Made by a program: the position numbers and the translations under genes. This document shows positions 53,881-62,334 of a DNA stretch of 64,000 nt, one piece after another. Each line of letters begins with the position of its first letter. The stretch's first letter is position 1. The notes beneath the pieces are model-generated. The model worked only from the letters and a program-made list of their open reading frames with translations, was not told the DNA's origin and ran no database searches. Origin of the DNA: JAHEZL01 sp046074525 (GTDB lineage: Bacteria > Bacteroidota > Bacteroidia > Flavobacteriales_C > GCA-002722245); the NCBI GenBank assembly GCA_046074525.1, contig JBJTOK010000062.1:33719-97718 (forward strand), read 5' to 3'.

Positions 53881-55553
53881 AGAGCAGGAAATATAAGGAT
53901 ATCGTGCGTTTCTTAACGGTAATCATTGTAGTGATACTCGTTAATTTCGTGGCTTCCAAAAAATATTTCCGCATCGACCTTACGCAGGACAAGCGTTTTA
54001 CACTCACCAGCGCAACGGTGGACATGATTGAAAAACTCAACGATGTAGTGGAAATCAAGGTGTACCTCGACGGCAAAAACCTTCCTGCAAAATACATCGA
54101 ATTCAGGGAAGAAATCCGCGCTAAGCTCGAAGAATTCCGTAATCTCAATCCCGATAATATTGAGTATGAATTCATCGATCCGCATGCTATCGACAATCCG
54201 CAGGAGTTCATCATCAAGCTGAGAAAAGAAGGTTTGCTCTTCACCAACGACGTTGAAAAAACCGAAAATGGCGTTAACCAGATCCAGGTGATTCCGGGCC
54301 TCATGGTGTATTACAAAGGAACTCCGATTCCAGTGAACCTGCTTAAATCGAGTATTGCCAAATCCATTGAATCTATTGAGTACGAACTGGTCTCCGCCAT
54401 CAAAGTGCTCAGCACTTCTCCTAAGGACAAGAAGAACATCGGCCTCCTCCAGGGTCACGGCGAGCTCTTTCCTGAAGAGATAGGCGACCTGTCGGGTTCT
54501 ATCTTCCAGTTTTACAATCCGGCTCTTGTTCACCTTACCGATTCCACCGGCAAAATTTTTACCGACCATATCAACCAAACGGATGTACTTCTGATTGCTA
54601 AACCCATTGCTCCTTTTTCAAAAGACGAAATTTTTGTTCTCGACCAGTTTGTGATGCGCGGGGGAAAAATCATCTGGATGATTGATCAGGTGGGCGCCGA
54701 TAACGACAGTTTGCGCAACAGCAATTTCTTCATCGCCGGCAGCAGGAAACTTAATATTGAAGAGCTTTTGTACCACTACGGTGTAAGGATCAACCAGAAT
54801 TTACTGCAAGACATTCAATGCGGACTCATTCCTGCCCAAACAGGAGTGGAAGCCAACCGTCAGCCCCGTTTTGAACTGGTGCCCTGGTTCTATTCACCTA
54901 TAGTAGGTTCACAAAACGACCATATCATCATCAATAACATCGATCCGGTGAAATTGAATTTCGCAAGCACCATCGACACACTGCCCTCCCCTTCTGTAAA
55001 AAAGACGGTGCTTTTATCATCAAGCAACTATTCCAAAGTGCTGAGAACACCTTACAGGGTTTCCCTCGAACCTTCTATTTACGCACTGCAGAACGGACTG
55101 GATAAAAAGACCTTCAAGGACAAATCGAAAGCGGTTGCAGTACTCCTCGAAGGCTCCTTCCCCTCTTTCTTTAAAAACCGCATCGTTGATGGAGGCAAAC
55201 CTTTCATAGCTCAAAGCAAGGAAACCAAGATGATAGTGATTTCTGATGGAGATATCGCCCGCAACGACTTCAATCCGAACAACGGTCAGATGGAACTACT
55301 GGGCATGGACAAGTACCTGAACTTCCTTTTTGATAACAAGAAATTCCTGATGAACTCGCTGAACTATCTTACCGATGATGCGGAAATTATCCCTGCACGC
55401 TGCAAGAGAATAGAAATGCGACTGCTCAACAAAGGCGAAGTGAAGGACGACAAAATCATGATCCAGATCCTTAATATCGCATTGCCGCTCGTCTTTATAA
55501 TTCTTTTCGGACTGATCTATAACTTCATCAGAATCAGAAAATACGCCCGATGA
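53874..55553 (+). CDS. gldG: Gliding-motility ABC transporter substrate-binding protein GldG
   Basis: 559 residues. One membrane helix near the N-terminus (about 10-28), a long periplasmic part with DLTQDKRFTLTSATVDMIEKL (the conserved start of GldG/ABC auxiliary domain), GHGELFPEEIG, LIAKPIAPFSKDEIFVLDQFVMRGGKIIW, VISDGDIARNDF, and a C-terminal helix (LPLVFIILFGLIYNF). Member of the Gld-type ABC_transp_aux family. Overlaps gldF upstream and the next gene by 4 bases, so it is the middle gene of an operon of three. Confidence 0.93.
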   Translation: MVKSRKYKDIVRFLTVIIVVILVNFVASKKYFRIDLTQDKRFTLTSATVDMIEKLNDVVEIKVYLDGKNLPAKYIEFREEIRAKLEEFRNLNPDNIEYEFIDPHAIDNPQEFIIKLRKEGLLFTNDVEKTENGVNQIQVIPGLMVYYKGTPIPVNLLKSSIAKSIESIEYELVSAIKVLSTSPKDKKNIGLLQGHGELFPEEIGDLSGSIFQFYNPALVHLTDSTGKIFTDHINQTDVLLIAKPIAPFSKDEIFVLDQFVMRGGKIIWMIDQVGADNDSLRNSNFFIAGSRKLNIEELLYHYGVRINQNLLQDIQCGLIPAQTGVEANRQPRFELVPWFYSPIVGSQNDHIIINNIDPVKLNFASTIDTLPSPSVKKTVLLSSSNYSKVLRTPYRVSLEPSIYALQNGLDKKTFKDKSKAVAVLLEGSFPSFFKNRIVDGGKPFIAQSKETKMIVISDGDIARNDFNPNNGQMELLGMDKYLNFLFDNKKFLMNSLNYLTDDAEIIPARCKRIEMRLLNKGEVKDDKIMIQILNIALPLVFIILFGLIYNFIRIRKYAR

Positions 55554-56560
55554 AAAAAAAGCTTCTCATATTTTTGCTCCTGCTGTTGGTAGGAAGTGCG
55601 CTTTATTTATGGCTACAATCCGATAATAATTCGGCTTTCCGACAGGAGATGCGCGACTTTGCAGTGGAAAACATCAACGCCGTCGATAAAATCTTTATCT
55701 CCGAGAAAAACGGTCCGTCGGTCACTTTAACCAAACAAGGAAACATCTGGAAAGTAGATGGGAAATTCAACGCCCGTCCCGATGGTATTGAAACTTTGCT
55801 TTATACCCTCAATAAAGTAAAAGTGAAAAACCGCGTACCAAAGGAAGGCATGCAGCAAATCATTGCAAACCTCTCCGGAACCAATAAAAAAATAGATATC
55901 TACTCAGGGGGCGAACTCATCAAAAGTTATTTCATCGGTGGAAAAACCATGGATTCCCAGGGCACTTACATGTTGTTACAGGATGTGGAAAGCGGACTCA
56001 ATTCCACCGTTCCTTTTGTTACTCATATAGAAGGATTTGAAGGCTATCTTACGGAGCGCTACATCGCCAAACCTGATCTGTGGAGAGATACGCGCATCAT
56101 CTATTTCCCGGAAATGAATATCAAAAACATCCAGATGGAATATCCGGCACAGCCACAGCATTCTTTTAAAATCGGGATTGAAGACGGAAAAATCTCCCTT
56201 TATCCTTTCAATTCAAATACTGCAGTAAAAGATGCCGATCCTACTTTATTAAAAACTTATCTTCTGAATTATAAGGAAGTAGCAGCAGAAAATTTCATTA
56301 CCGAAGGCAACAAAAAGAAACTCGATTCCCTTCTGCAGTTAAAGCCTGTTTTTATTCTGACTGTTCTGGATATCGAAGGCAATAAAACCACTATAAAGGG
56401 CTATCCGCGCAAGACACAGGCAGGTGAAACCGATTACGCCGGCAAGCCGATGGAATACGATGTCGACCGTTTTTATGGCGTTACTATGAACGACCAGGAA
56501 CTGTGCATTTTGCAGTTTTATATTTTCGACAGGCTCACAAAAAAGCTGGGAGATTTTTAG
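55550..56560 (+). CDS. DUF4340-like periplasmic protein of the gldFG operon
   Basis: 336 residues. A single N-terminal helix (LLIFLLLLLVGSALYLWL) is followed by a periplasmic domain rich in strands: VDKIFISEKNGPSVTLTKQGNIWKVDGKFNARPDG, then a second half with QPQHSFKIGIEDGKISLYPF. The W-V-D-G-x-x-A-x-P pattern is that of DUF4340, found in ABC-auxiliary operons. Its ATG overlaps the gldG stop (ATGA). It probably belongs to the GldFG complex, since such a gene often separates gldG from dnaN in Bacteroidota. Function unknown. Confidence 0.8.
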   Translation: MKKKLLIFLLLLLVGSALYLWLQSDNNSAFRQEMRDFAVENINAVDKIFISEKNGPSVTLTKQGNIWKVDGKFNARPDGIETLLYTLNKVKVKNRVPKEGMQQIIANLSGTNKKIDIYSGGELIKSYFIGGKTMDSQGTYMLLQDVESGLNSTVPFVTHIEGFEGYLTERYIAKPDLWRDTRIIYFPEMNIKNIQMEYPAQPQHSFKIGIEDGKISLYPFNSNTAVKDADPTLLKTYLLNYKEVAAENFITEGNKKKLDSLLQLKPVFILTVLDIEGNKTTIKGYPRKTQAGETDYAGKPMEYDVDRFYGVTMNDQELCILQFYIFDRLTKKLGDF

Positions 56561-56732
56561 TGATTTCCGCACCGGACACTGTCGCGTCTTTCAAAAAACA
56601 TTCAAAATCAATCAGATAGATTTAATGTGAGGACATTGTCCGGCAAAATGTACGGAGACTGTCTATGTCCTTTTTCTCTACTCCCTTTCCTTTAGAATTA
56701 TCTTAGCTGTAAGAAAAGTAGATTGAATCCCC

Positions 56733-56768
56733 AAAAAAGGGACGTCCAAGTCGAGGACGTCCTTTTTT
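56733..56768. terminator. Terminator-like hairpin between the gldFG operon and dnaN
   Basis: GGACGTCC occurs on both sides (56740-56747 and 56755-56762), flanked by six A on the left and seven T on the right; it can end transcription from either direction. It is 173 bases past the last gldFG-operon stop. Confidence 0.7.
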
Positions 56769-56790
56769 ATTTTTCATCCATCATAGAAAA

Positions 56791-56888
56791 GAACCCACCC
56801 CTAATCCCTCCAAGGAGGGGAATTAGTTAGCTGGTATTTCCTGAAGCATGTACGTATTCCCCTCCTTGGAGGGGTTAGGGGTGGGTTC
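56791..56888. repeat. Long inverted repeat with 32-base arms in the dnaN upstream gap
   Basis: GAACCCACCCCTAA at the start of the left arm (56791-56822) matches the end of the right arm (56857-56888), with one mismatch over 32 bases and a 34-base loop. Core CCTCCAAGGAGGGGAA is itself a palindrome. The rest of 56561-56999 shows no gene. Confidence 0.85.
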
Positions 56889-56968
56889 TTTTTCCCTTCA
56901 TAATAACTCTTTGATAACTTGTTAATAATTTGCCCACCCCTACACCCTTCAAAGGCTGGTGAATCCTT

Positions 56969-56976
56969 TATATTTG
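56969..56976 (+). promoter_or_regulatory. TAnnTTTG -7 element of dnaN
   Basis: TATATTTG, exact consensus, 23 bases before the ATG at 57000. Confidence 0.55.
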
Positions 56977-56999
56977 CTCATCATTTTAAATAATCACTT

Positions 57000-58121
57000 A
57001 TGAAATTTATTGTATCCAGCGCCCCATTGCTCAAGCAATTACAACTGATCAGCGGCGTATTAAACTCAAACAACGCCCTCCCGATCCTGGATAACTTCCT
57101 TTTCGATATCAACGAAGGAAACCTTACCATATCTGCTTCCGATCTGGAAATCACCATGTCGACACAACTGCAAATCGAATCTAAAGAAAAAGGGAAAGTG
57201 GCTATTCCTGCCAAGCTCCTGATTGATACTTTAAAGACTTTCCCTGACCACCCGCTGACTTTCACCGTGAACAAAGAAAACTTTGGCGTGGAGATCCTCT
57301 CCGACTACGGTAAATACAAACTAAGCGGTTTCAATGGTGAGGAATTCCCTAAAACTCCGGCTATTGAGCAGGCTTCTACAGTAGAAATCAACTCTAAAGT
57401 TTTATTGAACGCTATCAACAAAACCCTCTTCGCTGCAGGGAATGATGAATTGCGTCCGGTAATGTCCGGTGTGTTTTGTGAGCTGTCTTCCGACAACATC
57501 ACTTTCGTTGCTACCGATGCCCACAAGCTGGTGCGCTACAGAAGAAACGACTCTAAATCAGATAAAACCGCTTCTTTCATCCTTCCGTCAAAGCCGCTTA
57601 CTATCTTAAGAAGCAACCTGGGTGGAAAAGACACTGCTGTTAAAGTAGAATACAACCAATCAAATGCTTTTTTCTCTTTTGACAATGTAAACCTCATTTG
57701 CCGATTGATTGAAGGTAAATACCCTAATTACGAGGCTGTTATTCCAAAGAAAAACCCGAATATTCTCACCATCGACAGATCCCTTCTCCTTAACTCAGTG
57801 AAAAGGGTATCTATCTTTGCCAACAAAACCACCCATCAGGTGCGTTTGAGAATCAATGGCAGCGAGCTGAATATTTCTGCTGAAGATTTGGATTTTTCTA
57901 ACGAAGCAAGCGAAAGACTCACTTGTCAGTACGAAGGCGATGCTATTGAAATCGGTTTCAACTCCCGCTTCCTCATAGAGATGCTCAATAACATGGACAG
58001 CAGCAGCATCAATATCGAGATGTCGGCGCCAAACCGCGCAGGTATCCTGGTTCCTTCTACAGAGGAAAGAAAGCAGGAAGAAGATATTTTGATGCTGGTA
58101 ATGCCGGTGATGTTGAACTGA
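57000..58121 (+). CDS. dnaN: DNA polymerase III beta subunit (sliding clamp)
   Basis: 373 residues, the usual length. Starts MKFIVSSAPLLKQLQLISGVL and shows the three clamp-fold repeats; the middle part has NDELRPVMSGVFCELSSDNITFVATDAHKLVRYR, characteristic of DnaN, and the C-terminus ends VMPVML, the usual hydrophobic tail. It forms the dimeric ring that tethers polymerase to DNA. Neighbouring gldF-gldG upstream is a known Bacteroidota arrangement; dnaA is not adjacent here. It is followed by a terminator. Confidence 0.97.
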   Translation: MKFIVSSAPLLKQLQLISGVLNSNNALPILDNFLFDINEGNLTISASDLEITMSTQLQIESKEKGKVAIPAKLLIDTLKTFPDHPLTFTVNKENFGVEILSDYGKYKLSGFNGEEFPKTPAIEQASTVEINSKVLLNAINKTLFAAGNDELRPVMSGVFCELSSDNITFVATDAHKLVRYRRNDSKSDKTASFILPSKPLTILRSNLGGKDTAVKVEYNQSNAFFSFDNVNLICRLIEGKYPNYEAVIPKKNPNILTIDRSLLLNSVKRVSIFANKTTHQVRLRINGSELNISAEDLDFSNEASERLTCQYEGDAIEIGFNSRFLIEMLNNMDSSSINIEMSAPNRAGILVPSTEERKQEEDILMLVMPVMLN

Positions 58122-58139
58122 TAAAATGGAATTTATAAT

Positions 58140-58168
58140 AAAGCCTCTGAATATTCAGGGGCTTTTTT
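58140..58168 (+). terminator. Terminator after dnaN
   Basis: AAGCCTCTGA, loop ATAT, TCAGGGGCTT (one G-T pair), then six T; 18 bases after the dnaN stop. Confidence 0.8.
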
Positions 58169-58236
58169 GTTGACCCTTCCCCTTACGTCGTTGCGAGGTA
58201 TATATACTACTTTACCCCACTCATCATCCCACCCGG

Positions 58237-58379
58237 TACGTCGTTGCGAAATTTTTGTACCCAAAAATGAAGCAATCTCATCATAAAACATCACTATTAT
58301 TTTTAGCAAAATGCTAATAAAAGAAGAATTAACGAGGAGGTTGCTTTATTTTTGAGTACAAAAATTTCGCAACGACGTA
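58237..58379. repeat. Palindromic CGTCATTGCG repeat, full copy with both arms
   Basis: TACGTCGTTGCGAAATTTTT on the left and its complement AAAAATTTCGCAACGACGTA on the right; both ends are further flanked by CCCACCC / GGGTGGG. Loop of about 40 bases. It fills the gap between dnaN and the small lipoprotein gene. A stub CGTCGTTGCGAGG also lies at about 58185. Confidence 0.85.
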
Positions 58380-58399
58380 ATGGGTGGGGATGATTATGC

Positions 58400-58756
58400 T
58401 TACTCCACAAAAGTCCCGCTCACAGAGATCCTCGGCGGATTATTTGTCATGTCATAAGTCGATGATTCCTTAATCAACTGATCATCGATAAACACTTTAA
58501 CATGGTAGTGGTGAGAGGTATCAGTATCTTCTATTCTCAGAAGATATTGGAGATTATTGCCATACACTTCATGCATTACCTCAAAAGGAATGGCAATGGT
58601 AGCGGCATCAAACTTGATTCCCGGCCCCATTTCGCCATAGAGGTTTTTCGCTTCCTTATAATCGCCGGTAATAATATAGTGAAACTCATGTCGGGTTTTG
58701 TCTTCCGAACAAGAAAACAAAAACAATACGCCTATTCCAAAAAGTACTTTTTTCAT
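58400..58756 (-). CDS. Small lipoprotein of unknown function
   Basis: 118 residues. Lipoprotein signal MKKVLFGIGVLFLFSC with lipobox FSC (Cys16), then SEDKTRHEFHY. The body is beta-rich (YHVKVFIDDQLIKES, PPRISVSGTF), the pattern of a small Ig-like or jellyroll domain. No family recognised. A near-consensus TACTTTTA element (one base off) is just upstream, at about 58768-58761 on the minus strand. Tail-to-tail with the repeat at 58237. Confidence 0.65.
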   Translation of the reverse strand: MKKVLFGIGVLFLFSCSEDKTRHEFHYIITGDYKEAKNLYGEMGPGIKFDAATIAIPFEVMHEVYGNNLQYLLRIEDTDTSHHYHVKVFIDDQLIKESSTYDMTNNPPRISVSGTFVE

Positions 58757-58846
58757 ACTGTCCTAAAAGTAATATCCTCAACGATAGTCTGCACCTTTTA
58801 AGTGTGATTTTTATAAAAAGCCGGTAGTTAATTAGTTTTTAAATAA

Positions 58847-58873
58847 AAACAGGCAGCTGTTCACTGCCTGTTT
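58847..58873 (-). terminator. Terminator of the 47-residue protein gene
   Basis: 10-base arms AAACAGGCAG and CTGCCTGTTT around CTGTTCA; on the minus strand the stem is followed by TTTTTATTT. Confidence 0.7.
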
Positions 58874-58896
58874 AAATAAGTAATCATTTCTTGGCT

Positions 58897-59040
58897 CTAC
58901 TTGTGTTTCAATTCCTCAACGTACTTCTTCTTTACTTGAGCAATCTTCAGGTCGAGAGCTTTGATCTTTCTCAAATCCGGATTGATTTTCATGAATTCCT
59001 CCACCTGCTGGCGTTGGTACTTCTTAATTAATTCTTGCAT
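58897..59040 (-). CDS. 47-residue highly charged helical protein
   Basis: A short open frame starting MQELIKKYQRQQVEEF and ending VEELKHK. It is almost entirely helical with 14 Lys/Arg and 9 Asp/Glu and heptad-like spacing (LDLKIAQVKKKYVEEL), so probably a short coiled coil. Support is its own terminator 24 bases after the stop and coherent coding composition in an otherwise empty gap. It may be missed by gene finders. No function can be assigned. Confidence 0.6.
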   Translation of the reverse strand: MQELIKKYQRQQVEEFMKINPDLRKIKALDLKIAQVKKKYVEELKHK

Positions 59041-59144
59041 AATTATCCGTTTTGGGTTTGATACAGCTAAGACAATTACCGTACCTAAAAGTTACAGACC
59101 CTGCAATTTTTTTCTATTTTCGTTTTCAATTGTAAATCCTCAAC

Positions 59145-60032
59145 ATGAAAAACATAACTATCATAGGTTCAGGCACAATGGGCAATGGCATCGCCCACTC
59201 TTTTGCCCAATACGGATACCGGGTATCCTTGATGGATGTTTCTGAGCAAGCCTTACAGAAAGCTATAGCCACAATTGATAAAAATCTCGATAAACAGATC
59301 AAAAAAGGAGTTATTAACGAACAGCAAAAAGCTGAAAATCTGAAAAATATCACCACCTATACCAATTTAAAAGAAGCTGTAGCCTCTGCCGATCTTGTAG
59401 TGGAGGCCGCCTCGGAAAACACCGACATCAAACTAAGGATATTCAAGGATCTGGACGCTTTATGCCAACCGCAAACCATCCTTGCTTCCAACACCTCTTC
59501 CATTGCCATCAGCCTCATTGCCTCCGTCACTAAAAGAGAGGACAGAGTCATCGGCATGCACTTCATGAATCCCGTGCCTATGATGAAGCTCGTGGAGATC
59601 ATCAATGGGAAAAAGACAGATAAAGCAGTAACAGAAAGCATCGTCGATTTATCTAAAAAACTAGAAAAAATACCGGTAGTTGTGAACGATTTCCCGGGTT
59701 TTATCGCTAACCGTATCCTGATGCCGATGATCAACGAAGCCATCTATTCCTTGCACGAGGGCGTATCGGGGGTGGCCGAAATCGACACCATCATGAAACT
59801 GGGTATGGCGCATCCTATGGGTCCGCTGCAACTGGCTGATTTTATTGGCTTGGACGTATGCCTTTCCATCATGAAAGTGCTACACGAAGGCTTTAAAGAT
59901 GACAAATACACCCCTTGTCCGCTCCTGGTGAACATGGTTAAAGAAAACCGCCTCGGTGTTAAAAGCGGCGAAGGATTTTACCAGTATTCACCGGGCAATA
60001 AAGACCTGGTGGTTGCCAGTGCCTTTCAATAA
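59145..60032 (+). CDS. 3-hydroxyacyl-CoA (3-hydroxybutyryl-CoA) dehydrogenase
   Basis: 295 residues, close to the usual 285 of single-domain Hbd. NAD-binding IGSGTMGNGIAHSFA, then DLVVEAASEN (with catalytic region), IIGMHFMNPVPMM with the catalytic His, and NDFPGFIANRILMPMINEA. Oxidises (S)-3-hydroxyacyl-CoA to the 3-keto form in fatty-acid or butyrate metabolism. TATTTTCG (59115-59122), one base off the -7 consensus, lies 22 bases upstream. A 7TM sensor kinase gene follows after 17 bases and may be on the same transcript, which is an unusual pairing. Confidence 0.94.
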   Translation: MKNITIIGSGTMGNGIAHSFAQYGYRVSLMDVSEQALQKAIATIDKNLDKQIKKGVINEQQKAENLKNITTYTNLKEAVASADLVVEAASENTDIKLRIFKDLDALCQPQTILASNTSSIAISLIASVTKREDRVIGMHFMNPVPMMKLVEIINGKKTDKAVTESIVDLSKKLEKIPVVVNDFPGFIANRILMPMINEAIYSLHEGVSGVAEIDTIMKLGMAHPMGPLQLADFIGLDVCLSIMKVLHEGFKDDKYTPCPLLVNMVKENRLGVKSGEGFYQYSPGNKDLVVASAFQ

Positions 60033-60049
60033 AAACTCCCCCCCACATT

Positions 60050-61828
60050 ATGTTTTCATTCCTGGGCAGATTCTTATTCCTGCTATCCTTGCTGCTTGCA
60101 GGCTCTCTTCATGCTGAGAAGGAATTGCAATTCACACGCTTATCTATGTATGTGGACTCAACCTGTAAAGAAACTGTGGAGGAGGTCAACTCCCCCTCCT
60201 ACACCGGCAAATTTAAGGAAATCCCCATGGGACAAAACATCCCGAACGTTGCTATCAATTACTGGCTAAAAATAGAGATTGAAAACAAAGGCAACTCAGA
60301 AACGGAAGCCTATCTAAGAATCCCGAGCGGACTCGCTTACGACTTCGAATTTTACACCGACAAAAACGCATCTATTTCTCAAATTGGATTTAAACACAAA
60401 AGTGAACTTACCCCCAACGTAGCGCTTACCCTCCCTCCCGGAAAATCCTTATATATCGCTAACTTCCGTGGATTTGGAGGTGCTTACCACTTCGATTTCG
60501 CTCTCGACAAAGAAGAAGACTTCATTGACAAAGCAAAAAAGCAGGAGTTCGCAATGGGTGTTTTCTACGGCGTGCTTCTGCTCATTTTACTGCTCAACCT
60601 TTTTTATTGGTTCACCCTGAAAAAAGCCGCTTTTGGCCACTATTCCCTCTTTGTGCTTTTCGCGATAGGCAACTACAGTTGTGTAGATTGTATTCCTTTC
60701 CTTGGCATCTTCGGTGAACTGGGCTCTCATAACCGCCAAACCATTTTGATTGCATTGGTGGGCTATTGTGCGTACCTGCCTACTTTTGCTATGCAGTTCC
60801 TGCAAATCACCGATAAATACCCACGACTCTATAAATGGGTAGTCGCACTGTTCGTATTTGCTATAGTTTCTACAGGCATCTCCTTTATTTTCGATTCACC
60901 GGCAGCCTTTGAATTTTACTATAAATACTACAACCTCACCATCTTAGCCGGAGTGATTATGACCATCCTCATTGTTGTTAAAGGCTTGAAAGAACGCAAC
61001 ATCCTCTCCCGAAACTTCCTTATTGCCGCCGTTATCCTCACGATATCCATGTTCATCTGCTGGGCGGAATCGTATGGCCTTACCCATTTCGACATAGGAT
61101 GGCAGGTGATGAAACTCGGATCGGCCATCGAAATCATTATTCTCTCCTTTACCATAGGCATGAATTTCCGCAATGTTGAAATGCAATACAATAAGGTGCA
61201 AGCCAATTACTCTGATCTGGAAGACTCTTTCCTCCGCACGCAGATGAATCCACACTTCCTTTTCAACATCATGGGCTCCATCAAAAACCGCATCATGAAA
61301 AACGACAAAGACGGCGCTATTGAACTGGTCGACCGCTTTTCATCCATGGTGAGAAATGTGGTGGATACCAGCAAACAGGAGTTTATTCCGCTGAATACAG
61401 AAATCAATTTTTTGAAGGATTACATCGCCCTGCAATCCAGATCCCTGGAAGGCAAATTCACTTTCGACCTCCATATAGACGAACGACTCAACCCCGCCGA
61501 CATCGCTATTCCCAACATGATTCTGCAACCCTTTATTGAAAATGCTTTCAAGCACGGACTCCTTCCTTCAAAAGCCCCTGAAGCTGTACTTTCATTAAGA
61601 ATTGAACAAAAAGATAAAAACGTATTGCACTGCATCATCACCGATAACGGCATTGGCTTTCAATCTGCTACCAGCAAAAACAGCAAATCCGTTGGAATGG
61701 CCAATACCAGGGAGCGTCTTGATAAGCTGAAGAAAAAGTACAACAAGGATTTTTCTTTCCAGATCTCGGCCTTGAAAACCGGTACTGGCACCCGCGTTGA
61801 AATTGATTTGCCGGTGGAAGCGGAGTAA
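60050..61828 (+). CDS. 7TMR-DISM sensor histidine kinase (LytS type)
   Basis: 592 residues. Signal peptide (about 1-22, ends LHA), periplasmic 7TMR-DISMED2-like domain (residues about 25-165: YWLKIEIENKGNSETEAYLRI), seven membrane helices at about 170-375, a short coiled coil, then a His_kinase domain with MNPHFLFNIMGS (His402) and an HATPase domain (MILQPFIENAFKHGL, ITDNGIGF). Such receptors detect small carbohydrate-like ligands. No LytTR regulator gene adjoins it, so it is an orphan kinase; the regulator at 15010 is far away and paired with another kinase. Confidence 0.92.
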   Translation: MFSFLGRFLFLLSLLLAGSLHAEKELQFTRLSMYVDSTCKETVEEVNSPSYTGKFKEIPMGQNIPNVAINYWLKIEIENKGNSETEAYLRIPSGLAYDFEFYTDKNASISQIGFKHKSELTPNVALTLPPGKSLYIANFRGFGGAYHFDFALDKEEDFIDKAKKQEFAMGVFYGVLLLILLLNLFYWFTLKKAAFGHYSLFVLFAIGNYSCVDCIPFLGIFGELGSHNRQTILIALVGYCAYLPTFAMQFLQITDKYPRLYKWVVALFVFAIVSTGISFIFDSPAAFEFYYKYYNLTILAGVIMTILIVVKGLKERNILSRNFLIAAVILTISMFICWAESYGLTHFDIGWQVMKLGSAIEIIILSFTIGMNFRNVEMQYNKVQANYSDLEDSFLRTQMNPHFLFNIMGSIKNRIMKNDKDGAIELVDRFSSMVRNVVDTSKQEFIPLNTEINFLKDYIALQSRSLEGKFTFDLHIDERLNPADIAIPNMILQPFIENAFKHGLLPSKAPEAVLSLRIEQKDKNVLHCIITDNGIGFQSATSKNSKSVGMANTRERLDKLKKKYNKDFSFQISALKTGTGTRVEIDLPVEAE

Positions 61829-61895
61829 TTTAACTTCAGAGACACACTGAGCTTTTGCAGAAGTCACAAAGTTTTCCTAGCGTATGTCACCCCCT

Positions 61896-62003
61896 CTACG
61901 TCATTGCGAGGAGTGTACTCACGACGAAGCAACCTCATCAAATTGATTTATTCGATCAGGAGATTGCTTCATTTTTGAGTACAAAAATTTCGCAACGACG
62001 TAC
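61896..62003. repeat. Palindromic CGTCATTGCG repeat, hybrid copy
   Basis: The left arm reads CGTCATTGCGAGGAGTGTAC then GACGAAGCAACCTC, the widely seen long form, while the right arm reads GCTTCATTTTTGAGTACAAA and AAATTTCGCAACGACGTA, the variant dominant in this window. So the two arms come from different variants. Confidence 0.8.
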
Positions 62004-62023
62004 TTGGTAAAAAACCGTCCTTT

Positions 62024-62054
62024 TTTGAACCTTCCACAAAAAAGAATATATTTG
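62024..62054 (+). promoter_or_regulatory. Complete Bacteroidota-type promoter of tRNA-Arg
   Basis: TTTG (62024-62027) and TATATTTG (62047-62054) with 19 bases between them, the expected -33/-7 spacing; the tRNA begins 10 bases further on. Confidence 0.7.
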
Positions 62055-62064
62055 CAGCCGGATT

Positions 62065-62141
62065 GGTTCCGTAGCTCAATTGGATAGAGCATCTGACTAC
62101 GGATCAGAAGGTTTGGGGTTCGAATCCCTACGGGACCACCA
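62065..62141 (+). tRNA. tRNA-Arg (ACG anticodon)
   Basis: Acceptor GGTTCCG pairs with CGGGACC; D stem GCTC/GAGC; anticodon stem CTGAC with loop CTACGGA (anticodon ACG, inosine at the first position expected); T stem and loop GGGGTTCGAATCCC. CCA is encoded (62139-62141), unlike the tRNA-Met at 46635. Confidence 0.93.
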
Positions 62142-62143
62142 AG

Positions 62144-62187
62144 AAATGAGAGTGAGAAGCGAAAGCGACCACTCTCATTTTTATTTT
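62144..62187 (+). terminator. Terminator of tRNA-Arg
   Basis: AAATGAGAGTG (62144-62154) and CACTCTCATTT (62170-62180), then TTATTTT. Loop contains GAAGCGAAAGCGAC. Confidence 0.8.
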
Positions 62188-62289
62188 ATAACCATGAGGA
62201 AATATGGATCCTAAAACCCACCTACCGGCAGCAGACAAGTTTATACCCCGCCGAGTAGACAAAAGGAGTTTCACCCTAAGCCTCTCACA

Positions 62290-62323
62290 GAACCGCACGT
62301 GAAACTCTCGATTCATACGGCTC
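62290..62323 (-). ncRNA. Group II intron domain V
   Basis: 34 bases, the exact expected length. GAGCCG pairs with CGGTTC, and GAGA in the stem CTCGAGAGTT gives a GNRA loop. This is the catalytic hairpin of group II introns, and it looks intact. Confidence 0.88.
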
Positions 62324-62334
62324 GTGTTATGCAA

